From: Sepiola atlantica
Lineage: Eukaryota > Mollusca > Cephalopoda > Sepiida > Sepiolidae
Reading direction: 5' to 3'
Assembly: GCA_963556195.1 (NCBI GenBank)
Contig: OY744531.1
Coordinates: forward strand, 53,079,700 to 53,143,699
DNA: 64,000 nt
Each line of letters starts with the position of its first letter. Within the stretch, counting starts at the first letter, position 1. Shown here one piece after another: positions 23,536-34,308 of the stretch. The notes beneath the pieces were generated by a model. It ran no database searches. It had not been told where the DNA came from and was given only the letters and a program-made list of their open reading frames with translations. Both the position numbers and the translations under genes were made by a program.

Positions 23536-23580
23536 AAACAAAGTGTAGTATCAGAACAGATACTACAGTTTGCTCCTGGC
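23536..23580. repeat. U2-like palindrome
   Basis: AAAGTGTAGTATCAGAACAG followed by ATACTACAGTTTG: an inverted pair of the U2 branch-point-recognition box (GTAGTATC / GATACTAC) around a 6-nt loop. The same palindrome occurs at 29518-29552. Confidence 0.6.
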
Positions 23581-23889
23581 TAAAAAGCTTTATAAACGTT
23601 TTTCATTTACATATTTTTTTTTAACCAATAATTAATTTGCCATTTAATAAAAAAATATCTCGTTTTTCGATTCGAATTATTTGGAGGAAAAACTCACTGA
23701 TCGCTCGCATCACATGACACAAGATAATCAGCTACAACTGTTAGTTTGTACTAGCAATGCTAATTGAAAGTTAATTAAATAATACAATTTTACATCGGGT
23801 TTTATAGTCGGAAAATATTGTTTGAATATAGTCTTTGGTATTGCAGAAAAACTAAAAATAATGAAGAAAATATTTCCTGACGTTCGAAC
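23581..23889. other. Unassigned
   Basis: No gene or repeat recognised. Confidence 0.4.
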
Positions 23890-24076
23890 TAGGATCAGAC
23901 TGTAGTATTTGTTCTGTCCTCGATCTGTGAAGGAGTGATCCTTCTGGACTGACCCAATTTTAATTTTCGTCGCAATCCAGCGTGCCCTTTTTTAGGACGC
24001 TAAATATTCCCCACATATGGAACCGAGCTTGTTTCTAACTCTGCTCTCGTGGAGAGGCAGGTAAATACGGATCGAG
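23890..24076 (+). mobile_element. U2 snRNA-headed repeat, copy C
   Basis: It begins GGATCAGACTGTAGTATTTG, resembling U2 snRNA GATCAAGTGTAGTATCTG. It continues with CAATCCAGCGTGCCC, an imperfect hairpin, and ends TTTCTAACTCTGCTCTCGTGG before GGTAAAT. The same 3' block (CTAACTC...GGAGA...GTAAAT) closes the copies at 52122 and 33141. Confidence 0.6.
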
Positions 24077-25639
24077 TAAGGTGTATGTGACACAAAACAA
24101 ACAAATCGAAGAATAAATTAATCGTTAGAAATATAAAATGTGTTTCGGAATTCAATACCGTGAAAACGATTGATAAAACTCTATCAATCAATCGAATTAC
24201 ACGAAAAGGGTTGATATGTCGCAAAAGGAACAAACAACCAACACTTGAGAGAGAGATATAGAGAGATTATACTGCTGGTTATTTTAAGCATTACATTTAA
24301 ACACGTCTTTTGCGTCTATCTCTAAATGACGTCTCCCTAAAAACCCGGTGTAAAACCCCCCAGCATTCTCTATGATGACGTGGTTCCTGTCACTCCCGGC
24401 AGTTACCTACTCTTATGCATATCTTGGCACCTTGCATCCGGGTGTGTGCCTGGTAAGACGTGGAGTAGTGGCGCGCTCAACTTGATTTTGTTGTATTCTT
24501 GAGAGGCAACAAGATCATGTTGAACATGTAATGTCTCGGTCGTGATCCGCACTTTCCAACTTACTTTTTTAATGAACGCTATTTCATTATATACAATACT
24601 TACAATTGAATAACAACAATGAAACAAACAATGGTGTACATGTTTACAACTAACACAACAAATTGAAAAGATTTGTGTAATTGTGTGTGTGGCATTCTTC
24701 TGACATTGTCTCTTGCCCAACCTAAATGGCAATTTTCCCGCTTATAATTGAACTACGGACGTGTTGTTTTCATTTTATTCTTCGTTTTCTTTTAATTGCT
24801 ACGTGATGCAATGTTATTTTCTTCGATCTCTTGTTCTCTCTTCATATCTATCTATCGATCGATCGATAGGTCGGTCTCTTTTGTCCTTCCTTTGCAATTA
24901 AATGCTAATAAGAAATTAACTGACGTTGACTACACGTTCAAATGGGAAAATAATAATGTTACGAAATAATAGAGTCCGATCGGTGTCGATCGAAAACTAT
25001 CCTCGTGGCGAAATGACTGTAATCGAATTTGAACGATTTCAGGTTTGATGGAGAGTTTACAAAAATGTAATAATTTCAATAAGGATATCGATTTTTGTCG
25101 ATTATGAAAAAAACTTTCAAATATGATTCTGGTCTTAAAAGTATGATTCGTGATAAAATGTATTCACGGGAGAGAGTTGTTTTTTAACGTAGGTGTTCCT
25201 GTATTTCTTTGGCTTTTTGTAATAATACAAAATACTCAATTTAAGATATGTGACAAGCTATGTGTTTATATAGATTTGAATACTTTTATAAAGGATCCCT
25301 AATAACTACAATATTGATATGTGTGGGTGTTTTACATAAATAAATGTATACATGCCTACTTTATATTTGTATATATGGGAACATTTATTTTTCAAGTATA
25401 CAGTTAAATATATATAGCATGTATCATATGTTAGTTGAAAGAAAAACAAGTGCTCGATTGTAGGGTCTACCAGAGCTAATATTGCCAGGGCGATAAAACC
25501 CAGATACACCCAATAGATACGGCAATGTATAGTTTTTAGATGAAATACATTATACATATTACCCCTTCCCAAGTCTGGGATATCATAAAAAAAACTTGAC
25601 ACTTCCAAAGAATGCGGGGCTGATATTATCTTTAAGAAA
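24077..25639. other. Unassigned
   Basis: A 109-codon minus frame (24403-24732) and a 100-codon minus frame (25306-25608) match nothing I know. GATCGATCGATAG near 24850 is a short tetranucleotide run. Confidence 0.4.
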
Positions 25640-26185
25640 TGCTCTGTTGAACGCCCCGGTCCCTTCTAAACTCTTCAACAAATGCCTTGACGAATTTTGC
25701 TTTCCTGTTAGTTGGTAAATTACATCTGTGACACTAGTCTTCAATAATTATAGTGAAAGAACTGACCCGCAAAATAATCGTCCTATCAGTTTCTCCCATT
25801 CTTCGTTAAAGTATTTGAATCAATCTGCGTTGGACTACTACATATTTAATGCTAAACTCTTTCTGACCAACAGTATGGACTTAAACAAGCCCGTTATACG
25901 GTGGATATCCTAACATTCATCTCGAGAAGCCTATACCATCCACTGGGCAAAGCTAGTGAAGCTAGTGCGGTAGCGCTTGATATATCCAAGACTTTTAACA
26001 GGGTCTGGCATGAAGGTTTTCTCATGAAAATTAATTCGTACGTTATTACTGGATGCGTATTTGATATAATCAAATCCTTCTAAGCCAAAAGAAAGATCCA
26101 GGTTGTCCGTGATGGTTATAGATCTAAAAAAAACATGATACTAATGTGAGTGTGCTCCAGCGGTCGATCCTTGGGTAAACCGGGG
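25640..26185 (+). mobile_element. CR1/Jockey-like LINE fragment: N-terminal half of RT
   Basis: The plus strand carries in order VPSKLFNKCLDEFCFPVSW, then ERTDPQNNRPISF (the YRPIS-type RT motif 1), KYLNQ, VDILTFISRS across a frameshift near 25905, then SAVALDISKTFNRVWHEGF, which is RT motif A with its catalytic Asp, and IKSF..KRKIQVVRDGY. It ends at RSILG, where motif B begins. Frameshifts and stops kill the frame. It overlaps the copy at 45183-46350 by about 240 bp, and the two together cover most of the RT domain of one family. Confidence 0.85.
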
Positions 26186-29100
26186 TAAACTGGGCCACTT
26201 TTGGGCAGGTTCATTCTTTGACATCTGATAACTTCCCCAGAACCGCATGCATCAAGTGGAAAAAGTGCTCAGGGTAGCAAATGGGTTCTCAGCATTCAGT
26301 CATATGAAAATAATGCATACGAAGCTTTCTTATAGTACAAAAATGTCCCAGCTTTTATTAGGTACTTTACGTATGTTGAAAAAAGAAATACCGTAGCGAA
26401 TAGTGCGACCGATCCTAAGTATTTAAACATCACCGTAAAGAGAATCATTAAGTATTTTCTATCAACACATGTCTATTAAGTGAAGTTTTACTCTTGCATC
26501 CATTTCATCTCTTGGTAAGACACGGAGTACACATACTCGTCAACCAACTGATATCCTAACGTCACAAATGTAAAACAAACATAAAATGAGCACTGCTCTG
26601 TTTATTCTGAAACTTCCTATAAGATAATTGTTTTATTTTATCTTGATTTGAATGTGTTTCCCTTAGTATTTAACGTTTGATTACGTGTGAAGACCCCGGA
26701 AAACTTGGCGAAAAGAAAAAATAGCACACAAAAAAAAACTATTTCAAAATTTAAGTGGGTGGGTAGGGTGATAAGTTTCGCATATAAATTTTACATAAAA
26801 TGATCTAATTTTTCGGGCCATACTAGCATTTTAGGACAATTAACCAGTTGGTTTTCTTTTTGCTATTGGAGATAAATTATGTACGTTTTTGTTTGGGGGG
26901 AGTACTTTTTAGGCGATCACATGTTGGTTTACGACACTGCAAATCAGACTGCAAGTGAGGCTTAATGGTAAAAAAACAAAAAGTAGTTAACTAGAATCGG
27001 AAATGGAAGATCATTTAATATCAAATGTACATACGAACCTGATCCCCATTATAAATATTAAAATAATTGCTTGTTTTGTATCATACTTTCTTATTTCCTA
27101 ATTAAAATGTAAAATCATTTAGCGGAGGGTGTTAGTATATGGAATTCTCTTAGTAAAAACATATTTTTGCAACTTTACGCCCCTCCCTTCCCTTCCAATT
27201 CATTGCTGCTCGGAGGGCGGGTAGTTTTTTCTTTCTTCTTGTTACCTTATAAAGGATTAGAGAGGAAGAGACAGACGGAGATGAAGGAAAAAAGTGTCAA
27301 TTGTAGCATAAAGGCTATAGGAATGTCTGTCCTATTTAATTCTTTTTTATGTTTTTGAAATACTTTTCGAAGACTATTTCAATCAATAGTTTTAATCACT
27401 GGAGTACATTTTTAAGTTTATGTTTTGCTATTATTGTTGACAACAGCCTCGTTAGTACGTAAGTGACATTGTATTCGTTTTATGATTATTTTTTCAGAAG
27501 TTATTTTTATTGTTTATAAGTTTAATACTTCGGGAAGGAGAAATCCTTTATGTAATTATCAAATAGGCTGTTTTTAACAGTCGAAAAAGTACTCAGAATA
27601 AATACCTTATAGATTTTGTGGAAAATCCATCAACGTTAATTCTATGCGGAATTTTAAGAAACGTTTGGTGTATTTTCGATAATATTCCAACATTCCGCGA
27701 ATACATTCCTAACTACTTATAAGAAGATAATAAACATGAGAGTGTTCGCTCTGTATTCCCAGGTTTGATCATAGTTAATTGTTGATGAAAAATTTATTGT
27801 GAAAATGATTTTGTTTTTTTCTTAAAAGAGAATTATTTAGTTTAAGAAAATATTTTTCTAATCGAAAGCGTTTTACTTAATTTAGTAATAGGAGACTCCA
27901 TGTTTGTTTACTGTTCGGCAATTATTTTCAAATATTCGTGAAATAAGTTTGAAGTCAGACAATCGAGGAGGTGTAAAGAAAACAACCGAAGCCCAGGGGA
28001 GCAGTCCGTATTTACCTAGCGAAGTAATATTGCTTGATAGATAATAACATTGATTCAATAAATGACGCAAGGACAGTCGGAGCTGTATAATGTCACGTAG
28101 ACGCGAGGAATTTGTTTTTGCGGGGTGGGTGGGAGGTTAAGTAATTGTGTCCATAAAAAACACTAGTAGGAAGTTACTTTTTTATATAAATGAAACATAC
28201 ATAATTATATCGCTAACCGTAAGTCCGGGTGGCAATACGAAAGAAAATATGGAAATGCCGCAGTCGCAGTTCGCGTAACGAAACCTGTAAAAGTCAATTT
28301 CTATTCTAAGAGACCGTTACCGGTAAATTACGCTTAAATTCCCTTCTGAAAGGAGGTGGTAATCCGCGAAATTATGATCGCCTGTCAATTTTGGAGATGA
28401 AACGAATTCTAAATCACTAAAAAACTTATGTATTTCTTGAGATGCTTCATGGCAACAACATAAAGACCGGGTAGCAATACGAAACCTAAAAAAGGGAAAA
28501 GAAAAAGACGGAAACGATGGATGTGTAGCAAATGTAATCTAAGTGACTGTGAAAAGACAATTTCTCAAGAAAATGACTGTTTTGTGAACGGATATTTTGG
28601 AAAATAATACTAATGCTCGTTCAATAGCAGGTTCTATTGTGTACGTGTGAATCTGTATGAATATAATTCAAATATAACAGCTGCAACATTTATCGTCATC
28701 ATAAAAACAATCAGTCTTACTGCTGTGGCAAGAGACTAGCGGCGCCAAGGAGAGAATCGCGATTGTGAACTCGGAATAAGGCAATGCATTTTTTATGCTG
28801 ATAACATAAAAGTTGCTCGTCTGATGTGGATTGAAACTGCACGTTCAAACACGATGTTCTTAATCCTTTAAAAATCGATTTTTTATGAAGCTAGCAAAAT
28901 TAAAATGAGTATTTAAATGTAACCGCGGTAAGCCGGGAAGCAAAATGCTGTTATTATGTGAACAATATATTTAATGTACTAAGAGAAAAAGTAAGAAAAA
29001 TTATTTATTATGTGCGATTATTTTATTAACTTGAAAGGCAGAATACTATTCAAAATATGTGGATTTAGCTAATCTGCCGATCTGTTATTAAGATATGACT

Positions 29101-29427
29101 CGAATGTAAGATCTATGTAAGGTGAATGAATAGAATTTGAACGTTTCATCGCGGTATGTGTAAGACCACGAAAATCGAAACTTGAAGGGGACAAATAAAA
29201 AGTTAAATAAATAGCTTTATGTGCACAGCGGGACTGGTAATCGATTTTTTACATAAATCATATAGCTTGAAAACTGTAAGAGGAAATATAATAAAAAGAA
29301 ATAAAGAGTGAAAAGTATGAAAATGTAAGTCAATTTTCTCCTTCTTTTAGCGAGACAAATAAGATGTGGTTCTAATTTACTTGCCCCCCCCCCACAAGGG
29401 CAGAATTAGACAACAAATACGTTTTTA
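26186..29427. other. Unassigned; weak repeats at 28200-29200
   Basis: No gene is recognised. Degenerate direct repeats such as CCGGGTGGCAATACGAAA (28227) and CCGGGTAGCAATACGAAA (28469) suggest an old tandem or interspersed repeat. Confidence 0.45.
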
Positions 29428-29555
29428 ATGACGGGAAAATCCAGCTCCCCAAAAAGGGGCACTCTGGATTTTAAGAAAAATAGAAATTGCCTCAGTCTAG
29501 ACTAAGGACAGAAGTGTAGTATCAAAACAGATACTACACTTTCTTCCTATTGTAG
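29428..29555 (-). mobile_element. U2 snRNA-headed repeat, copy D
   Basis: The minus strand begins GAAAGTGTAGTATCTGTTTT and GATACTACACTTCTG (palindromic head). It passes through CTAGACTGAGGCAATT and ends in the hairpin CCAGAGTGCCCCTTTTTGGGG. It lacks the last ~60 bp seen in copies B and C. Confidence 0.65.
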
Positions 29556-29997
29556 AAAATCGTTCTGTTTCAGAATTTCAATCGTTTTGTCTCATGAAGA
29601 TATAAATCCAAATATAATAAACGAAACATCTACGTGGTACAACTACTGAAAACGATATTTGTTGTTTTCAGTAATTTTAGCGAAATTGCACATATGTATG
29701 AAACATAACACAAAATGTGGTTAAAGAAAATAGACGACATGCTAAAACAATAATAACAAAAATGATAGTAATAATTTCTGAACAACGGCGGGTAGATAAA
29801 GTATATATATATATATATATATATAATATGAAAGCCAACCTATCAATTGAAACAGAACTAGATTAAGATTGCAGATCTGGGACAAAAACTTTCCACAGAA
29901 TGAAACTAACTACCGGAACAGTAGCAGAAATTCGCTATGAAGCGAGTTGACAACAGAAGATATTGTTGTTTGAAACAAACAGCTTCTCTTGTGAGCT

Positions 29998-30076
<79 letters not shown>

Positions 30077-30572
30077 CACTGCTTTTCTACTGGTGGAATA
30101 CTACATTTCAGCTTCTAGACAATGTCAGGTCATCAGGAAACAATTCGTACTGTTTCGGGGCCTTCCTCTCGACTGTTTTTTACGTATCGTCCACCCCCTC
30201 ACTGATGTGATGCCCAATTGTGTCGTTTGCTGACTCAGCGCCTCGTCTGTTTTTGTTTTGTTTTTCACGGCTGAGAGTCTTACGTCTTTGTTGTATGAAA
30301 GGGTTCTCTTATATTAAGAGAGAAAAATACTAAATAAATCGAAATAAATAAAATGAAATTAATAGCTAAATAAATAAATGAAAAATATAAATAAATAAAT
30401 AAATAATAAATAACATTCCTAACATTAAATACCGAGAAATTATTCAAGAGAGAAAAAAAATATCTAAATGGTTCAACGGGAGATAATTCATAAATAATTT
30501 TAAGTAAATAAAAAAAAAGGTTTTTTTTCTCTTACAGAGATAATTATACAGTGGCCACTATCTATTATATCG
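29556..30572. other. Unassigned with two (TA)n tracts and AAAT-rich sequence
   Basis: TA runs at 29803-29825 and 30001-30074, and AAATAAATAAAT from 30340 to 30410. A 98-codon plus frame at 29937 crosses the TA run and is not credible as a gene. Confidence 0.6.
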
Positions 30573-32455
30573 CTATGTGATATTCCTTTTCGCCCAAAGC
30601 CACATTGGACATTGTTCGGTTATATCTATGAAGCGTTTGCTGGCTGCAACTTTTTTTCGGCCTTTAATTCCAAGCTGACCTACGAGTTGATACAGAGAGA
30701 CTGAAAAGAAAATACGCGCGCTTCAATGTCAACGACTCGAAGGATAACACTATAAACTTCACGGGTCAGCTCTCTTTTTAGGTATTCTTATTTCTCTATC
30801 TTATATTAGTGTTGTTCTTCCACCCGGATCTCATAAGGAGAGTCTTTTGTTTATTCTTGACGATAGAACAATCTCTGGCCGTTGCCCCTTTTCACTAATA
30901 ACCTTGGGGTAATTATTGCGCCAACCAGGGAGATCTGCGGCTACAATCCACTCGCGGTCTGGTCCAATAATATTTTGGCCGGGTACTAATAATTGGTTTG
31001 CTGTACGCTTAAACCCGATCTACATCTTCCCTCCTTCTGTAAAGACTTTGGGCTGATGTTAGCAGCTTCGGGTTTCATATGATTGCTACCTAGTACCCTG
31101 TTCTGCCGCCACGTATATCGCCATTTGCAAGAGCCACTCTGCATTAACTAAAAACATGGTCCATAGTTTGGGGCTTTTCCTTACACTAAAGGACAGGTTG
31201 TATCGCCATCCTTCTTCCATTTGACGTGGTTCGCATTGACGAAAGCACGTCGTAAGTTGAGCGTATTATGAAGCTACAACCTAAGCGGCGTCATGTGGCA
31301 AATGTCATTCCATGTAAGTGATCTTTGTATAGCTTCGTTTCCAGTTCGTCTATTACCCCTGCTGTGACTGTGGGACTCTTTTACAAGCCTTTTGCTTTCC
31401 TCCTTGCTCCTTATTTCCTGAATGACCCGGTTGCGGCGAGTGATTCCGATTACTTCCTTACGGCATAGGTTCTCTTTAGCCTTAGTTATAGCTTCTCTGA
31501 CGTTTCACTTACTTCCTGTCTCAAGAGAGGGTTGTACTGACTTTACCACCGTGTTCTTTGAATCGTTCAGCATCATCTGGAATCTGACTTTCTCAGCTTT
31601 ACATTCGTCTGCAATAGACTTGAGCGGTAATTTTAGTTTGGCCTGTTTGCTGTATAGTACTACATTTGACAATCCTGGAGACAAGCCCAGTCATTTTCTC
31701 GTATATCTACTGATCTTTGCTTCTATTGCCTCAACTGTACTCAGAGTTATTTCATATATAAGAAGACACCATAACCGAATTGGGATAATCATTTGTTGAA
31801 GACACCATACCTTGTATTTACCTTGCAGTGGACAGCGCACGATCGTTTTTAAAGTTTCATCAACTGTTCTTATTGTCACTTTAACCTGCTTGGTGTCTTT
31901 CAAGGTCTCATCGTACCATTGACCCAAGCTTTTTATTGATTCTTCTGAGACGGTCGGGATTTTATGACCACCCACTGCAAAGCAGATATCCAGGTATACC
32001 TTCCCCTTTCTGAGAAAGAGACTTCTGTACTTCTTTAGCTTGAAGGTCATCCCAAGTAGATCATCACATCATCTATTATACTGAGTAACTTGCACGTCTC
32101 AACTTCTTTTGATGTGAAGATCGTATTATCGTCTATAAAAGTTTTCAGTGGTGACATTTGACACCCTTCCTCTAAGGTAGTAGGGTTTACATATCTTTCT
32201 GTGGCTTTGAGAATTATCTGCATCGTTAAAACGAAAAGTATAGGTGACACTGTACATCCCATTGCTATTCCTACCTTGAGTCTCATCCAGTTTGTGGTAT
32301 AGTCGTTTGTGGTAAAACGCATGTGGAACCCATCGAAATATGTTGCAAGCATCGTTCGTATTCTCTCTGGAATGTGGTACATCTGAAGGGATAGTTAAAT
32401 TATTTGATGAGGCACAGACACATGCATTAGCCAAATCCATATCCTAGTAGCTAAA
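30573..32455 (-). pseudogene. LINE with restriction-like endonuclease (second family)
   Basis: The minus strand codes for the 3' half of a non-LTR retrotransposon, in order: DLANAC (RT motif A, Asp kept), HIPERIRTMLATYFDGFHM, KVGIAMGCTVSPILFVLTMQ (motif B), FIDDNTIF (motif C, FxDD kept), KSRSLFLRKGKV-like sequence read as KYRSLFLRKGKVYLD, RLWCLLIYEITLSTVEAIEA, KLPLKSIADECKAEKVRFQM, SLTWNDICHM, a Cys/His finger region around CPL..GKAPNYGPC, RPEIVLSS (a likely PD-(D/E)XK start with Asp to Glu), KGRKKVAASKRF and WLWAKRNIT before TAG at 30575-30573. At least six frameshifts or stops break it. The 5' part beyond motif A is missing; the Helitron boundary lies 16 bp away, and nothing on its far side continues the frame. 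Confidence 0.85.
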
Positions 32456-32493
32456 ACATATCAATAATAATCTATTATATAAAGTAGAGTTGT

Positions 32494-32535
32494 ATGTATG
32501 TATGTTTGTATGTATGTATGTATGTATGTATTTAT
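32494..32535. repeat. (TATG)n near the Helitron 5' end
   Basis: About ten TATG-type units with one TTTG variant. Confidence 0.95.
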
Positions 32536-32729
32536 GTATGCAAAAAGCTCCCAGCTTCAGCTCGCATATCTTAGAATTAGAAAACTAGTTATCCTTTATT
32601 GGTCAACGGGCCCATTTTCTCTAATGAGGTAGCTTTTTCCTCTATTTTTCCAACGTTTTATGTAATAATTTGGAAAAAAACCCAATGATATTATGTACTA
32701 ATTTGGAAAAAAACCTGCAAGTTATTCCT

Positions 32730-33125
32730 TAAAACTCAACCGGAAATGAGATCAGAGGGAAAATACGTGAGGGGGGGGGGGAGATATTACAAATTATTAG
32801 ATTATAATTCTGGAGAAATAACGTTACCGTCCTTAATTCTGTCGGTCTGAGACGAGTTCTAGAAAAAAAAAGGCGGTCCACTCTCCCAGGCTTTACCTAG
32901 ATACCCGTGTAATTCTTAAACCTCAACCGAAAATGACGTCAGAGGGAAGGTTCAGGAGGACCTGGAACAGAAATTAAAACTTAATAGAATATAATTCTGG
33001 GGGTATACCGGTACCGTCCTTGATTTTGTCTGTCAGAGTTAGGTCTATAGAGAAGGAGGATCCATTTCCCCAGGATTTACCTTGATATCCGTGTCATTCC
33101 TACACCTAATCCGAAAATGACGTCA
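32730..33125. repeat. 183-bp tandem repeat inside the Helitron
   Basis: ACTCAACCGGAAATGAGATCAG (starting near 32733) recurs near 32917 as CCTCAACCGAAAATGACGTCAG and near 33100 as CCTAATCCGAAAATGACGTCA. Each unit holds AATTCTG.., CCGTCCTT and CCCAGG.TTTACCT blocks. The third unit is interrupted by the U2-headed repeat. Confidence 0.8.
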
Positions 33126-33140
33126 TTTTTATTTCCCTCC

Positions 33141-33475
33141 TCTTTTGGCTAAGATCAAAGTGTAGTATCTGTTCCGATGGATACTGCAACCCATAGACTG
33201 GTATTGTCTTGGCCTTCGGGGCTTGATTTACGCCGGTCTATGGGGCTGTCCTGTGCAGTTCTAGGAGGTCCACCCTCCCAGGCTTCGCCTCCCTTCTTTG
33301 GGGAGGAGTAAGTTTATTGCTTACTGTCTGAGGCGCCCCTACCGGGGAATGCCATCGGGACTGCCCAGGCAATTTTTAAACCTCACTTTCCCGACCCGAC
33401 CTTGGGTCACATCTTACTTGTGGGAGTAAGATAAAAACTGGCCTTGTGCCTAACTCCTGGAGAGGAGTAAATCAA
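33141..33475 (+). mobile_element. U2 snRNA-headed repeat, copy A (best U2 match)
   Basis: 33141-33174 reads TCTTTTGGCTAAGATCAAAG then TGTAGTATCTGTTC. This is the conserved 5' part of U2 snRNA, including the GUAGUA branch-point-pairing box, with one extra A. Downstream similarity to U2 is lost within about 10 nt. The end block TTGTGCCTAACTCC, GGAGAGGAGTAAAT (33443-33470) matches the 3' ends of the copies at 24050 and 52290. The middle is longer and GC-richer than in the other copies and contains CCCAGGCTTCGCCTCC, shared with the Helitron 183-bp unit, so part of it belongs to the host repeat. Confidence 0.7.
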
Positions 33476-33930
33476 TACTCCAACGTTTTATTCCTTTCTT
33501 TCTTCTTTCTTTCCTACTCCCACGTTTTCCTTCTTTCTTTCTCCTTTCCCTCTTATTCCCATGTTTTCTTTTCATATTTCTTCTTTCACTCCTACTCCCA
33601 CGTTTTCCTCCTTTCTTTCTCCTTGCCCTTCTACTCTAACGTTTTCTTTTTTCTTTGTTATTTCCCTCCTACTTCCATATTTACTTATTTTCTTTATTCT
33701 TTCCTTCCTACTCACACGTTTTCTTCCTTTATTTTGTATTCCTCTCCTACTTCCACGTTTTCTTTTTTTCTTTCTTCTTTCTCTCCTACTGTCACCTTTT
33801 CTTTTTTCTTTCTTATTTACTTTTTTCTTTCTTATTTACTCCCACGTTTTCCGTTTTATTTTTTCACACCCTCTTATACCTACATTTACTACTCTCTTTC
33901 TTTACCCCCTACTACCACGTTTCAAAATTG
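33476..33930. repeat. Pyrimidine-rich array, ~38-bp unit, about 12 copies
   Basis: Units begin CTACTCCCACGTTTTC and continue with a TTCTTTCTTTCTCC-type tail; the spacing is 37-40 bp. Phe/Ser-rich frames of up to 161 codons across it follow from the composition. There are no unique spacers, so it is not CRISPR-like. Confidence 0.9.
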
Positions 33931-33971
33931 ATAGACGCTAATTCTGGGGAAATAAATATTGAAAAAAAAAA

Positions 33972-34300
33972 CAGGAAATGAGTCAGCATTTTGTTAAATT
34001 TACATTTAAGTAGACGCTGCCCACTACTAACTGCAAACATCTGCCATAGTCCGCCACTGTCCGACCTGTAAAGAAATCGCCAACTAATAATTCATTTGTC
34101 AAATTTCGCATTTCAGTAGACACTGCCTGACACTACGTGCCAGTGTCCGTCGGTGTCTGCCAGTGTCCGCAATGTAAATAAATCGCCAACTCATAATTCA
34201 AAAGAAAATGGGTCAGCATTTTTTAGATTTTACATTATACTATACACTGTCTGCCACTCCACGCCAGTATCCGTCAGTGTCAACAAGTGTCCGCCATGTA
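33972..34300. repeat. ~115-bp repeat, three degenerate copies
   Basis: GAGTCAGCATTTTGTTAAATT near 33978 returns near 34209 as GGTCAGCATTTTTTAGATTT, with a middle copy near 34092 lacking its start. Each unit has CACTG..TGCC and GTCCGCCA.GTAAA.AAATCG.CAACT blocks. Confidence 0.75.
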
Positions 34301-34308
34301 AAGAAATC

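Noticed and set aside
31422..31799. 125-codon plus-strand frame
   Set aside because: It is antisense to the LINE reverse-transcriptase region, whose minus-strand motifs are clear.
33141..33174. A functional U2 snRNA gene
   Set aside because: Similarity ends soon after the branch-point box; the Sm site and 3' stem-loops are not found.
33446..33981. Three overlapping Phe/Ser-rich frames of 108-161 codons that look like membrane proteins
   Set aside because: They read a pyrimidine-rich minisatellite in all three frames.
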